A DNA stretch of 34,214 bases from the NCBI GenBank assembly GCA_012523595.1, contig JAAYIG010000050.1, positions 1 to 34,214 on the forward strand, read 5' to 3'. The notes below the pieces were generated by a model. The model did not search any database, was not told the DNA's origin, and worked only from the letters and a program-made list of their open reading frames with translations. A program made the position numbers and the translations under genes. Shown here piece after piece: positions 1 to 8,990 of this stretch (position 1 is its first letter; the number at the start of each line of letters is the position of its first letter). This DNA comes from Fibrobacter sp. GTDB lineage: Bacteria > Fibrobacterota > Chitinivibrionia > Chitinivibrionales > Chitinispirillaceae.

Positions 1-63
1 CACTTCATTGCCTGAGGCATCAAAACCCTTCAGGGCTTTTTTTTCTGTAAGTGCATCCGACAT
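1..63 (-). CDS. N-terminal fragment of a gene downstream of cmk (possibly ribosomal protein S1)
   Basis: The reverse strand opens with an ATG at 63-61 preceded by a good Shine-Dalgarno (CAGGAG, about 7 nt upstream). It reads 21 codons, beginning MSDALTEKKALKGFDASG, to the window edge without a stop. It lies 70 nt downstream of cmk on the same strand. The cmk-rpsA order is common in bacteria, so S1 is the best guess, but the visible N-terminus is too short and too variable to prove it. No S1 RNA-binding repeat is inside the window. Confidence 0.5.
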   Translation of the reverse strand, partial: MSDALTEKKALKGFDASGNEV

Positions 64-133
64 ATTAATTGCACTCCTGTAACTTGGGTTAAGGTTAATG
101 GATATATTTCAGGCACCTGATGATACCTGGAGA

Positions 134-811
134 TTACTTTTTTTGTTCCTCTTTCATGAGCCGTAAGGCTCTCTCAATTATCAGTTCTGCCTGCTCTTCA
201 AGACTCATCGATGTAGTGTCTATTTCCAGAGCATCATCCGCCTTGCACAAAGGACTGTTGGCGCGGGTGGAATCCTTTTTATCCCTGAGTGTGATCTCCT
301 CTACAAGCTCATCCACCGATTTGGAAATGCCAAGCTTCTCAAAATCCTTCTGCCTTCTCTTCGCCCGCTCAACAACTGAAGCGGTCATGAAAAATTTCAG
401 ATCGGCATTGGGGAAAACCACTGTGCCGATATCCCTGCCCTCACAAACAACGCTGTTACCCTCGGCAATCCGTCTCTGCTGCTCCACCAGCGCCTCCCTT
501 ACCACCTTCGGAGCGCAATAATCTGAGACATTGGAAGTGACATCACTACCCCGGATAGCATCAGTGACATCTTCCCCATCCATAAATACCCTGGTATCAG
601 GAAGCTTGCCAGAGAAACTGATTACCGTGTCTGCAGTCAGCCTGGCCAGAGCAGGCTCATCAGTGGCAGGGATGCCGGCACGAAGCGCTTTCAGGGTAAT
701 AACACGGTACATCGCTCCTGTGTCCAGATATGTGATACCGAGACGGGATGCAACTATTTTTGCAGTTGTGCTTTTACCTGATCCTGCCGGTCCATCGATA
801 GCTATTATCAT
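134..811 (-). CDS. cmk: Cytidylate kinase
   Basis: This 225-residue protein has the usual length for bacterial CMP kinase, which phosphorylates CMP and dCMP with ATP in the cytoplasm for pyrimidine nucleotide supply. The P-loop GPAGSGKS is at residues 7-14, followed by the family's DTGAMYR segment. The GRDIGTVVFPNADLKFF motif and an arginine-rich LID region (RAKRRQKDFEKLG) come later. The start at 811 puts the P-loop at the expected distance from the N-terminus. The ribosome-binding site is weak (TGGTAAAAA). The gene is divergent from purC and probably co-transcribed with the gene starting at 63. No odd residues were seen. Confidence 0.96.
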   Translation of the reverse strand: MIIAIDGPAGSGKSTTAKIVASRLGITYLDTGAMYRVITLKALRAGIPATDEPALARLTADTVISFSGKLPDTRVFMDGEDVTDAIRGSDVTSNVSDYCAPKVVREALVEQQRRIAEGNSVVCEGRDIGTVVFPNADLKFFMTASVVERAKRRQKDFEKLGISKSVDELVEEITLRDKKDSTRANSPLCKADDALEIDTTSMSLEEQAELIIERALRLMKEEQKK

Positions 812-913
812 TTTTTACCAGTAAGAAAAAATTGAGAAAAACTTATTAAATATAGTTAATCAATGTAAGTAAGGTCAAGTTAACTAATAGCGATCAAATT
901 GATGAATCTGTTC

Positions 914-995
914 GGGGTCGGTATCGAAACCGATACTTTTGCCCGGTATGTAATGTGATGACAAAGATTTCTCCTCACGGGCTTGTTGTAATGAC
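914..995. repeat. Dispersed intergenic repeat, copy 1
   Basis: Two parts are seen. The first is a palindromic core, GTATCG-AAAC-CGATAC (921-936). The second, about 27 nt further on, is a block beginning AAAGATTTCTCCTCACGGGC (963-995) and ending GTAATGAC. The same two parts recur in the same order at 1161-1249. Blocks of the type AGATTTCTCC...CGAAATGAC are seen as dispersed non-coding repeats in several uncultured anaerobe genomes. That comparison is from memory and was not searched. Confidence 0.6.
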
Positions 996-1160
996 GTCCG
1001 ATTCAACAAGATACCCGTATTCATGCTATACATCGCTCAGGGTGAGGCGCAAATTCTCTGCCAGTCTTTTTATCCTTGAGTGCTCAAACGCTTTATTTCC
1101 TGGTCGGAACTGGTAATGTTTTGCCGGCCAACGGGTTTTAAGTCCGCAGTAATTCATGTC

Positions 1161-1249
1161 GGAGTCGGTATCGAAATCGATACCGGAATTTCCACCTCGA
1201 TCAAAGTGTGAATTGAAAAGATTTCTCCCCGCGGACTCCTCGAAATAAC
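1161..1249. repeat. Dispersed intergenic repeat, copy 2
   Basis: This copy has a perfect 9-bp inverted repeat, CGGTATCGA-AA-TCGATACCG (1166-1185). About 30 nt later comes the block AAAAGATTTCTCCCCGCGGA (1216-1235), which continues to CGAAATAAC (1241-1249). It lies about 245 nt downstream of copy 1 in the same orientation. Both parts are similar to copy 1 but not identical, so this is an old repeat family and not a recent duplication. It ends about 180 nt before the purC start. Confidence 0.6.
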
Positions 1250-1432
1250 AAGCAAAATTATTAGCTCCAGGAAGAAAACATGGGTAAAGATCATCCTTGG
1301 GCAAGCAGCAGATTCTCAGAATATCTCTATTCTTTTAATCGTAATACGATGCCATATTCTGCGGGTATTATTTTATGGGATTCACTGCTTTATAAGGCAG
1401 TTTATTTTCCAACTTTTCTGCTATGGGGTTTT

Positions 1433-2404
1433 ATGGTCTCCAGAGAAACAATCTCTCAACATCTCAGTAATTGTCTCGACGACACATCATTTCTTGGAAT
1501 CAGCGGTCTGCGGAAAGGCAAAGTACGTGACAGTTACGATCTGGGTGAGACTCTCATGCTTGTCACAACCGACCGGCAAAGCGCTTTTGATCGTGTCCTG
1601 GCTAATATCCCTTTTAAAGGGCAGGTTCTCAACGAGATCAGCAGGTTCTGGTTTGACAATACAACCCATATTGTCAGAAATCATCTGATATCTGTCCCGG
1701 ATCCCAACATCACCATAGCAAAAAAATGCAAAGTGTTCCCGGTTGAGTTTGTGGTGCGTGGCTACCTGACAGGATCAACTGACACTTCAGCCTGGAGCCA
1801 GTACTCCAATGGTATCCGCAATATCTGCGGCAACATTCTACCTGATGGTATGGTGAAAAACCAGAAGTTCGACAAGCCGATTCTCACTCCTACAACCAAA
1901 TCAGATGAACACGATGAATCGATGTCGGCACAGGAGATTATTTCCAGAGGAATAATCGATGAAAAGATCTGGAAGAAGCTGGAATCGATAGTTTTCGCCC
2001 TTTTTAATTTCGGAACAGAAGTAGGATCACGCAATGGTTTGATTCTGGTTGATACCAAATACGAACTGGGTCTCGATACCGATGGAAACATAGTTTTAAT
2101 TGATGAGATTCACACTCCTGATTCCTCAAGGTACTGGCTCGAGAGTACATACCGGGAAAAATTTGACAAAGGAGAGGAGCCGGAGAATATCGACAAAGAA
2201 TTTCTGCGCCTCTGGTTCAGGAACAACTGCGATCCTTACAAAGACAAAGTTCTCCCCAAGGCTCCTGATGAACTGATTATCGAACTTTCATCCAGGTATA
2301 TTAATCTTTACGAAATGATAACCAGGCTTCAGTTTATCCCCGGAACCGACGTTTCAATAAAGGACAGAATCAGAAGTAATTTAAAGGCAGCGGGAATCAT
2401 TTAA
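1433..2404 (+). CDS. purC: SAICAR synthase (phosphoribosylaminoimidazole-succinocarboxamide synthase)
   Basis: This enzyme joins aspartate to CAIR with ATP in de novo purine synthesis. The 323-residue form matches the longer PurC type. GKVRDSYD (residues 29-36) and TTDRQSAFD (45-53) form the nucleotide-binding N-terminal lobe. EFVVRGYLTGS and FGTEVGSRNGLILVDTKYE lie in the middle, and DEIHTPDSSRYW is the conserved ATP-grasp-like segment. The frame is open back to 1280, but the upstream 51 residues have no family match and lie partly in repeat sequence. I chose the ATG at 1433, which has a modest GGGG four bases upstream. It is the first gene of a long plus-strand operon, 42 nt ahead of glyQS. 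Confidence 0.95.
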   Translation: MVSRETISQHLSNCLDDTSFLGISGLRKGKVRDSYDLGETLMLVTTDRQSAFDRVLANIPFKGQVLNEISRFWFDNTTHIVRNHLISVPDPNITIAKKCKVFPVEFVVRGYLTGSTDTSAWSQYSNGIRNICGNILPDGMVKNQKFDKPILTPTTKSDEHDESMSAQEIISRGIIDEKIWKKLESIVFALFNFGTEVGSRNGLILVDTKYELGLDTDGNIVLIDEIHTPDSSRYWLESTYREKFDKGEEPENIDKEFLRLWFRNNCDPYKDKVLPKAPDELIIELSSRYINLYEMITRLQFIPGTDVSIKDRIRSNLKAAGII

Positions 2405-2446
2405 AACAGACTTTTTGCAAAACTTTTCAATAATCCGGAGGAGAGA

Positions 2447-3769
2447 ATGACAGCAGGTCCCGATTTGATGAACACAATAGTAAGTCTCTGCAAGAGACGC
2501 GGTATAATTTTTCAGTCCAGTGAGATCTACGGCGGTCTTAACAGTTGCTGGGATTACGGACCTCTCGGTGTCGAGCTTAAGCGCAATGTCAAGGAAGCGT
2601 GGTGGAAATCCATGATTACAAACCGCCGGGATGTCGTTGGTCTCGACGCCTCGATACTGATGCATCCTAAAGTCTGGGAAGCCTCCGGGCATCTCTCCGG
2701 GTTCACCGATCCACTTGTGGACTGCAAAAAATGCAAGGAGCGTTTCCGCGCCGATCATCTGGAAAACCTTGACTGCTGTCCCAAATGCGGCGGTGAGTTT
2801 ACTCCTGTGCGCAGATTCAACCTCATGTTCAAGACTTTCATGGGTCCTGTTGAAGACCAGTCTGCAACCGTTTATCTGCGTCCGGAAACAGCACAGGGAA
2901 TATTTGTCAATTTCCTGAATGTCCAGCAATCCTCCCGTCTCAAACCACCATTTGGTATCGGGCAGATTGGAAAAAGTTTCAGAAACGAGATCACTCCCGG
3001 CAATTTCACCTATCGCACACGTGAATTCGAGCAGATGGAAATGGAGTTTTTTGTTCCGCCTGCTGATGACCAGCAGTGGTATGACTACTGGAAAAATGCC
3101 CGGCTTCAATGGTACAAAGATCTCGGTATCAAAACGGAAAATCTACGTCTGCGCGACCACGATAAAGACGAACTGGCACATTATGCCAAAGCCTGTGCAG
3201 ATGTAGAATACAAATTTCCATTCGGATGGAGCGAACTGGAAGGAATCGCGAACAGGACCGACTACGATCTTAAAAAACATTCAGAAGCAAGCGGCAAAAG
3301 CCTCGCCTACTTCGATGAGGAAAGCAAGCAGCACTATTTCCCCTTTGTGATCGAGCCCGCAGCAGGAGCAGACAGAGCTACTCTGGCATTTCTGGTGGAT
3401 GCCTACGATGTGGAAGGTGAAGGGAAGGACGCACGGACGGTTCTTCACCTCCATCCATCGCTGGCTCCGATCAAAGCAGCTGTGCTCCCCCTGGTCAAAA
3501 GAGACGGCATGCCGGAAAAAGCAGAAAAGATATTCAAGGATCTCCTTGACAATTCCATAAACTCCTTTTATGACCACACATCATCGATCGGCCGCAGGTA
3601 TGCAAGGCAGGACGAGGTCGGTACTCCCTTCTGCATCACTGTTGACAGTCAGTCAATGGAAGATGACACTGTTACTGTTCGTGAACGTGACAGCCGCGAA
3701 CAGTACAGAGTCGCTGCCGAATCGGTTGTTGAGGTAATAAGCGGAAAACTAAAGGCAGCAAGAAAATGA
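2447..3769 (+). CDS. glyQS: Glycyl-tRNA synthetase, single-chain (alpha2) type
   Basis: This cytoplasmic class II synthetase charges tRNA-Gly. At 440 residues it is the eukaryote/archaeal-like homodimer form and not the alpha2beta2 GlyQ/GlyS form. It has [16 protein letters not shown] near the N-terminus and a zinc-ribbon insertion with CKKC (93-96) and CPKC (111-114). RPETAQGIF is at 145-153, the motif 2 segment FRNEITP at 178-184, and motif 3 ([10 protein letters not shown]) is in the C-terminal half before the anticodon-binding domain. GGAGGAG upstream of 2447 is a strong ribosome-binding site. The stop overlaps the ddl start by 4 nt (ATGA). Confidence 0.96.
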   Translation: MTAGPDLMNTIVSLCKRRGIIFQSSEIYGGLNSCWDYGPLGVELKRNVKEAWWKSMITNRRDVVGLDASILMHPKVWEASGHLSGFTDPLVDCKKCKERFRADHLENLDCCPKCGGEFTPVRRFNLMFKTFMGPVEDQSATVYLRPETAQGIFVNFLNVQQSSRLKPPFGIGQIGKSFRNEITPGNFTYRTREFEQMEMEFFVPPADDQQWYDYWKNARLQWYKDLGIKTENLRLRDHDKDELAHYAKACADVEYKFPFGWSELEGIANRTDYDLKKHSEASGKSLAYFDEESKQHYFPFVIEPAAGADRATLAFLVDAYDVEGEGKDARTVLHLHPSLAPIKAAVLPLVKRDGMPEKAEKIFKDLLDNSINSFYDHTSSIGRRYARQDEVGTPFCITVDSQSMEDDTVTVRERDSREQYRVAAESVVEVISGKLKAARK

Positions 3770-4809
3770 CAGATCTGATTAACATCGTTATGGGTGGTCC
3801 TTCAGCCGAGCATGAAGTCTCCCTGAGTTCAGGACTGGAAGTGCTTTCACATATAGACAAAAGTAGATATCGCCTCAGAACTGTGGTTATCACCAGAGAC
3901 AAGCATTTCTATTTCCAGGACATCAATACCGGAATTCCTTCGCTTGAGGACCTGGTGCGCCCGGATGCATCCAGGCTCTTCCAGGGTCCCTTCACCGCAT
4001 CTTCTTCACATAAGGTCTGGGAGGGATGTGATGCAGCTTTTCTGGCGCTGCATGGAAGTTTCGGTGAGGATGGGGTGATCCAGGGATTTCTGGACACCAT
4101 AGGAATCCCTTACACCGGATCAGGTGTATTCGCCAGCGCTCTGGCAATGAATAAGATCGCCTCCAAGTTTATCTATCAGCAAAAAGGTCTCACTGTCCCA
4201 CCCTATTCTCTTTACGGGAAGGATTACCCTGATGTAACAGTGGATACAATCTGTGCCAGACACGGTTTCCCATGCTTTATCAAATGTCCTCAGTCCGGTT
4301 CGAGCCGCCTGATGGGCAGGGCTGGTAACAGGAAGGAGCTTGAAGAGTTCTTAAATGAACTGTCGACATATTCATCTGAATTGCTCATAGAGACTGCTAT
4401 CAGAGGAGCCGAATTCTCCTGTGCTGTTCTGGAGAGATCCGATGGCTCTCTGGAAGCCCTTCCACCTATAGAGATACGGCCCAGATCACAGTTCTTCGAT
4501 TATACGGCCAAGTACAGTGACGGCGGTTCCGAGGATATAGTTCCCGCTCCGCAATCTGAGCAGGTTTTGGAGAGTATCCGCCGCAACGCACTGATTGCCC
4601 ACCGTGCATTGGGATGTAAAGGCATCTCCCGTACAGACATGATTATGAAAGATTCTGAAATGTACATTCTGGAAACGAACACTCTTCCCGGACTGACAAG
4701 AAATTCGCTTCTGCCAAAAGCTTTTTGCGCTGCCGGAGGAACTTATTCAGGACTTCTTGATGAAATGATCAATTCTGCACTTGCAAAACGGAGTACTGTT
4801 GTCGCATGA
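3766..4809 (+). CDS. ddl: D-alanine--D-alanine ligase
   Basis: This ATP-grasp enzyme makes the D-Ala-D-Ala dipeptide for peptidoglycan in the cytoplasm. Its 347 residues fit the family. [14 protein letters not shown] is at residues 9-22, followed by the [17 protein letters not shown] segment that precedes the central domain. The C-terminal magnesium/substrate loop reads [17 protein letters not shown]. The start overlaps the end of glyQS by 4 nt and the stop overlaps tsaB by 4 nt, which suggests translational coupling. VanA-type D-Ala-D-Lac ligases are a less likely alternative. No vanH or vanX neighbour is present. Confidence 0.95.
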   Translation: MTDLINIVMGGPSAEHEVSLSSGLEVLSHIDKSRYRLRTVVITRDKHFYFQDINTGIPSLEDLVRPDASRLFQGPFTASSSHKVWEGCDAAFLALHGSFGEDGVIQGFLDTIGIPYTGSGVFASALAMNKIASKFIYQQKGLTVPPYSLYGKDYPDVTVDTICARHGFPCFIKCPQSGSSRLMGRAGNRKELEEFLNELSTYSSELLIETAIRGAEFSCAVLERSDGSLEALPPIEIRPRSQFFDYTAKYSDGGSEDIVPAPQSEQVLESIRRNALIAHRALGCKGISRTDMIMKDSEMYILETNTLPGLTRNSLLPKAFCAAGGTYSGLLDEMINSALAKRSTVVA

Positions 4810-5504
4810 GCTGGGTTCTGGGAATCGACACTTCATCAATTGATCTGGGAGTGGCTCTTTTTCAGGACAATCTCCCGGTGGCATCTTATTCCCGTTTTGT
4901 CCGTAATTCCCATGCAGAGCACATCTCTCAAATAGTCAAGATGATTCTCAGTGCCAACTCTGTAGAACCGCAACAGGTGCAGCATGTAGCTGTAAGCACC
5001 GGTCCGGGATCTTTTACAGGACTCAGGATCGGGATTGCTTTTGCAAAGGGGTTCTGCTTTGGCCGCGATGCTCTGATCTGCCCTGTTTCATCCCTTATGA
5101 TCCTCGCCCACGCAGGTATCATGTACCAGGGGAAAATAGTGGCAGCTATTGATGCACGCAACGATGAAGTATTCTACGCCTCTTTCATCTCTTCGGACAG
5201 GAGACTCCAACGCACAAGTGAAGATCTATTGTGCAGTTCAGATCAATTCAGGCATCTTGCAGCTTCGGCTGATGTTATAATTACTGATAGCATGGGTTAT
5301 TCCCGCAGCACGGTTTTTAATTTTCTTGAAGGTAATCAGGGGTGGTTTCAAGTTGAGAGATATCCATTTCAGCGTGGTTTTTTCTGTGCTTCCATAGGAG
5401 CATCTCTGATACAGGATTTCTCGGTCTGGAAACAGGGAACAGAGATCCTTCCCAATTACCTTCGGCAGTCCTCAGCGCAGTACAAAGCCGGAAAGATGGT
5501 TTAA
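4806..5504 (+). CDS. tsaB: tRNA threonylcarbamoyladenosine biosynthesis protein TsaB
   Basis: TsaB is a non-catalytic actin-like ATPase-fold protein that partners TsaD and TsaE in forming t6A37 of ANN-decoding tRNAs. The 232-residue length is typical. The N-terminal GIDTSSIDLGVALF strand-loop and the hallmark STGPGSFTGLRIG segment (around residues 64-76) are clear. An AIDARNDEVFYASF stretch follows. The C-terminal third is poorly conserved, as is usual. It overlaps ddl by 4 nt, and its TAA is directly followed by the ATG of the phosphatase gene. Confidence 0.93.
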   Translation: MSWVLGIDTSSIDLGVALFQDNLPVASYSRFVRNSHAEHISQIVKMILSANSVEPQQVQHVAVSTGPGSFTGLRIGIAFAKGFCFGRDALICPVSSLMILAHAGIMYQGKIVAAIDARNDEVFYASFISSDRRLQRTSEDLLCSSDQFRHLAASADVIITDSMGYSRSTVFNFLEGNQGWFQVERYPFQRGFFCASIGASLIQDFSVWKQGTEILPNYLRQSSAQYKAGKMV

Positions 5505-6800
5505 ATGGAGCTGTTGTACCAAATAATCTTTTCCGCAGGCGGACTGATTGCAGTTTTAGCCCTTGTTGCACTCTACCGCAAATATCCTCTGCACCTTATT
5601 TACCGAAGTAAAATCGGCCTGGAGGATATGCTGGATGGAGTGAGTGACCCATTGGCGGTTATCACCGAAGACTACACTGTAAAACGTGCAAACAAAGCTT
5701 ATATTTCCATGATATCCAGTAATTTTCAGGATACAATCAATAAAAAATGCTACACGCTTCTGCGAAATCGTACCTATCCATGTGAGGACTGCCTGATGAA
5801 GCAATCTTTCTCATCAGGGCAGCCCGCGACAATAGAACTGTCAAAGCATCCCTCAGGAAGCGGGGCAATATCGATCTCTTTTTCCACATTTGACCTGACT
5901 ATGGGGAAAAAGAAGACCCGCTGCATTATCGAACATATCCGTGATATAACTCTTCTTGAACAGCTCAAACTTGACCTGGAAAAGAAGAATGCTTCTCTTG
6001 CCAGGGCAATGAAACATCTCAAGGCAGCACAGGCGAACATTCGTGATGAACTTCGTCTTGCACGCACGATTCAGCAGGGAATACTCCCTAAACATGCTCC
6101 TGATGTTGACGGGCTGAAGATTTCCGTTGTTTATCATCCTGTAACGGAAGTCGGAGGTGACATCTATGACTTCATCAAATTTTCTCCGGAACACATGGGA
6201 ATTTTTATCGGAGATGCCTCGGGACACGGCCTTTCAGCCGCATTTGTGGGTACGATTTCCAAGATGTCTTTATACAACAACAGTAAAAAAGAGATGCCTG
6301 TAAACGAATTATTGTCAAAAGTTAACCAGGACATGATCGACAATGTGCACACAGGACATTATCTGACATGCTTCTGGGGTATTTTTGACACTCGTTCAAA
6401 GAAATTCACCTATTCCAGAGCAGGACACCCTATTCCTGTCCTGGTCAAACGGAACGGCACAGTCATTCCACTCAAATCCCAGGGGACGTTCCTTGGACTG
6501 CTCCCAAACTCCATGTACGAGGAGCAATCGATAGAGTATGAGAAAGGAGACCGGTTTTTCCTGTTCACTGATGGTATATTTGAGGTGCTTGATCCTGAGA
6601 GCAAGGGAGAGATGCTCGGGTATGACCGGTTTGTAAAGATACTGGCAGGATGCAACCATCTCCCGTTCAATAAAGTGCTTCAATCGATACAGCAGCAATT
6701 GTCAAGTTTTACCTATGAGGACGATTACACTCTGATTCTAATCGAAGCAACTGCACGGAAATCAGAACAAAAGCACCGCAATTCCGGAGCGGGTGAATGA
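5505..6800 (+). CDS. Membrane-anchored PAS domain / PP2C-type (RsbU/SpoIIE-like) serine phosphatase
   Basis: One N-terminal membrane segment is at residues 6-25. It is followed by a PAS domain (about 40-155) carrying the Cys pattern C82, C93 and C96 (PCEDC), as seen in many PAS sensors with possible metal or redox function. A predicted coiled coil (about 150-190) leads to a PP2C/SpoIIE catalytic domain (about 200-425). Metal-ligand motifs are VGGDIYDF (D219), GDASGHG (236-242), FTDGIFE and the terminal DDYTLI. Such phosphatases usually act on anti-sigma-factor antagonists in partner switching. No STAS protein or anti-sigma kinase is in the window, so the target is unknown. It abuts tsaB with no spacer. 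Confidence 0.9.
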   Translation: MELLYQIIFSAGGLIAVLALVALYRKYPLHLIYRSKIGLEDMLDGVSDPLAVITEDYTVKRANKAYISMISSNFQDTINKKCYTLLRNRTYPCEDCLMKQSFSSGQPATIELSKHPSGSGAISISFSTFDLTMGKKKTRCIIEHIRDITLLEQLKLDLEKKNASLARAMKHLKAAQANIRDELRLARTIQQGILPKHAPDVDGLKISVVYHPVTEVGGDIYDFIKFSPEHMGIFIGDASGHGLSAAFVGTISKMSLYNNSKKEMPVNELLSKVNQDMIDNVHTGHYLTCFWGIFDTRSKKFTYSRAGHPIPVLVKRNGTVIPLKSQGTFLGLLPNSMYEEQSIEYEKGDRFFLFTDGIFEVLDPESKGEMLGYDRFVKILAGCNHLPFNKVLQSIQQQLSSFTYEDDYTLILIEATARKSEQKHRNSGAGE

Positions 6801-7876
6801 TGACAAGAATGGTTCGGCAGATTTTCACGATAAAATTACTGGTATTTCTGTTCTTTCTTCGGGTTTTGGCAGAGACTCAGACGAATCCCGATTCTCTGCT
6901 TAACACTTCATCTGACTCTTTGGAAATACAAAACCCAGATTCTCAGCATGTAGACACTGTATTTAATGACGGCATCATTGAGAAGCGGGATTCTCTTTTG
7001 TCTAAAGAGGGACCAAATTCCCCGGATTCTATCTCAGAAAAATCCTCCCTGCCCTCCCCTGCTCCCGAAGATTCCGTAAAACACACCGGATTGTTTATCG
7101 GTGCCGGTGCCGGATGGACCCTGGGAAGCTTCACACTTCTGGACCTGTGGAAACAATCTCTACCAGACTCCCTGGGAGATTTTGGACTGGATGCAAATTC
7201 TTTCGCAGTTGAAGGTGACTCCTCTTCACTGAAATTCGTGATTAAAAAAGATGCTGATTATTACAATATGACTTTTCCGATCAAAGTCTCATTTCATAAG
7301 ATAAGGGAAAAGGATTTTTTCTCATCCGCGCTGTCCTTCTCTATGATTCGTAAAGGTTTCAAAGCATCTGTTTTTCCCTTGAAAGATTCTCTTGAGGGCA
7401 AGGTTGATATCAAACAAAACCTTTCCTTATACTCACTGGGGATAGAGTTTCTTTACGGTTTCCGAATACAGGAGAGGTATTTCTCGATCGATGGAGTTGA
7501 CAGGAGTGATTTCATCATTGGAGCAGGTATTTCGCCACTTGTATCTCTGCAGTCGATAAATAAAGCCGATCTTAACTCCGATGATCCCAGGATGGTATCC
7601 GTAAAAGAAAGTATACATTCCTTCTTTAACAACCATAAGTCTTTCGGCCTTGCCCTAACACTTCGTACCGGATTGAGCACAATGAAAAGCTTTGGAAGCC
7701 GCGGGGCAATTGAAACCGGGATCTTTTATACACTTAACTGGTACAGACGGTTTTTCTCTTCGGGAAAAGAAGTCCTTACAAGTGATGCATTTCCAGAATC
7801 AAATGATAACGAGCCATTGTCCTGCATATCAAACCGGCTCGAGATCTCCTTTTCTCTTCTCAGAAATGTACATTAA
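6797..7876 (+). CDS. Secreted protein of unknown function, probable outer-membrane beta-barrel
   Basis: This 359-residue protein has a signal peptide (basic MMTRMVRQ, hydrophobic to about residue 25, cut near AETQ). A low-complexity Ser/Asp/Pro-rich linker (about 27-95) follows, repeating NPDS/DSL-type segments. The rest (about 96-359) is rich in alternating hydrophobic and aromatic strands with glycine turns (LFIGAGAGWTLGSF, FLYGFRIQERYF, LALTLRTGLSTM). This is the look of an outer-membrane barrel of the OmpA/PorT kind. I do not recognise the family. It overlaps the phosphatase by 4 nt. A second ATG at 6800 is also possible as the start. Confidence 0.75.
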   Translation: MMTRMVRQIFTIKLLVFLFFLRVLAETQTNPDSLLNTSSDSLEIQNPDSQHVDTVFNDGIIEKRDSLLSKEGPNSPDSISEKSSLPSPAPEDSVKHTGLFIGAGAGWTLGSFTLLDLWKQSLPDSLGDFGLDANSFAVEGDSSSLKFVIKKDADYYNMTFPIKVSFHKIREKDFFSSALSFSMIRKGFKASVFPLKDSLEGKVDIKQNLSLYSLGIEFLYGFRIQERYFSIDGVDRSDFIIGAGISPLVSLQSINKADLNSDDPRMVSVKESIHSFFNNHKSFGLALTLRTGLSTMKSFGSRGAIETGIFYTLNWYRRFFSSGKEVLTSDAFPESNDNEPLSCISNRLEISFSLLRNVH

Positions 7877-7895
7877 GAACCGCTCCAGGTGAAAA

Positions 7896-8573
7896 ATGAA
7901 GAAGAGAAGCCCGGAAATAGAGAAAGTTTACAAGATACTCAGCCAGGAATTTAAAAAGCACCGCATGCCTGTGGTGGATCTGATTGAACTGCAGACCAGG
8001 AATCCTTTCAAGGTTCTTGTCACTACTATCCTTAGTGCACGTACCAGAGATGAGACAACAGTTGCCGCAGCAGGTAGACTTTTTACAAAGGTGAAAAATC
8101 CGGGTGATCTCAGGAGATTGGAGAGTTCAGAAATCGAAAAACTTATCTATCCTGTCGGTTTCTACAGGGAAAAAGCTTTAAATCTCAAGGCGCTTCCCGA
8201 TGCTTTAGAAAAGCTTTTTGGAGGAAAGATCCCATCTGACGTGGAAGATCTTGTACTCCTTCCCGGTGTTGGCCGGAAGACCGCAAATCTGGTATCTGCT
8301 GTAGCTTTCAATAAACCGGCTGTATGTGTTGATGTCCATGTGCATCGTATATTTAACCGCCTCGGGTACCTGAGCACAAAAACACCTTTGGAAACCGAAA
8401 TGGAACTGCGCAGAACATTCCCTCAGAAATACTGGACTACTTTCAATTCCTACTTCGTATCATTTGGTCAGCATACCTGCCTTCCGGTAAATCCTCGCTG
8501 CAGCGAGTGTCCGGTTTTTGATTACTGCTCACGGATTGGAGTAAAAGGAGAGCAGAAAAAAAAGGTTGCCTGA
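7896..8573 (+). CDS. nth: Endonuclease III (DNA glycosylase/AP lyase)
   Basis: This base-excision repair enzyme removes oxidised pyrimidines and cuts abasic sites. At 225 residues it is a standard Nth. The helix-hairpin-helix LLPGVGRKTANLV carries the catalytic lysine K128. The catalytic aspartate is D146 in VDVHVHR. The [4Fe-4S] cluster loop is complete, with C195, C202, C205 and C211 (C-x6-C-x2-C-x5-C). The start ATG has AGGTGA just upstream and lies 19 nt after the preceding gene. This is the last gene of the purC operon. Confidence 0.97.
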   Translation: MKKRSPEIEKVYKILSQEFKKHRMPVVDLIELQTRNPFKVLVTTILSARTRDETTVAAAGRLFTKVKNPGDLRRLESSEIEKLIYPVGFYREKALNLKALPDALEKLFGGKIPSDVEDLVLLPGVGRKTANLVSAVAFNKPAVCVDVHVHRIFNRLGYLSTKTPLETEMELRRTFPQKYWTTFNSYFVSFGQHTCLPVNPRCSECPVFDYCSRIGVKGEQKKKVA

Positions 8574-8887
8574 GCCGGCGGTTCGTCCACTATTCCCTGA
8601 CATTTGTCTCTCCATATTTTTCCTGAATTCTATTTCTTTCCCTCTTTTCTCCACAGTTCAGTGTTTCAAGTGCGATCTTTTTCATTATCATACTTTTCAA
8701 TTGAAAGCGCCTCTGATGTATTAACCTCATCTCACCACATAATCATCAGTTTGATGAGAAATATCAGTGTCAACAAAATTGATACTATTTTTATGTCTTT
8801 AACGGTGTAGAAAAACATACAGGCCTCCTTTGAACCGGCCCTGATTGTCTGAGCATAGAAAGTATATCTCTTCTCTATGTACTATTC

Positions 8888-8911
8888 AGGTATTAATATA
8901 CCTTAATACCT
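8888..8911. promoter_or_regulatory. Perfect 9-bp inverted repeat upstream of ferredoxin (operator candidate)
   Basis: AGGTATTAA (8888-8896) and TTAATACCT (8903-8911) are perfect reverse complements with a 6-nt spacer, TATACC. The element is AT-rich and has no U-tract on either strand, which fits a dimeric regulator site better than a terminator. It lies about 125 nt upstream of the ferredoxin ATG. The regulator is unknown. Confidence 0.45.
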
Positions 8912-8960
8912 ATTTGTTGTCAACCATTTCTTAAGACAAAACACACCTAAAGAGATACAA

Positions 8961-8990
8961 TTGCTTTTTTGATACTCTTTTAGTATCTTT
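8961..8990 (+). promoter_or_regulatory. Possible promoter/operator of the ferredoxin gene
   Basis: GATACT (8971-8976) and AGTATC (8982-8987) form a 6-bp inverted repeat with a 5-nt spacer. A -35-like TTGCTT (8961) and a -10-like TATCTT (8984) with 17-bp spacing would put the repeat across the promoter spacer and -10, as expected for a repressor site. The match to sigma-70 is modest. The hairpin followed by TTTT could instead be a weak terminator. Confidence 0.3.

Larger units (their letters stand above)
812..1432. other. Intergenic region between divergent cmk and purC, with repeats
   Basis: This gap of about 620 nt holds no convincing gene. A 92-codon minus-strand frame (1026-1304) runs through the repeat copies and has no recognisable domain. 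An in-frame extension upstream of purC (from 1280) is also unlikely to be translated. The promoters of both flanking genes must lie here, but I could not fix a -10/-35 pair. The main visible content is two related repeat copies, listed separately. Confidence 0.6.

Noticed and set aside
1026-1304. 92-codon minus-strand frame upstream of purC
   Set aside because: It runs through the repeat copies, has no domain or ribosome-binding site, and would overlap the purC leader.
1280-1432. N-terminal extension of PurC
   Set aside because: The extra 51 residues have no family counterpart and begin beside repeat sequence. The domain starts properly after ATG 1433.
2381-3109. 242-codon frame antisense to glyQS
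   Set aside because: It is a shadow of a strongly conserved synthetase and has no recognisable domain.
8604-8810. 68-codon frame after nth
   Set aside because: Low-complexity Phe/Ser-rich sequence without a ribosome-binding site or homology.
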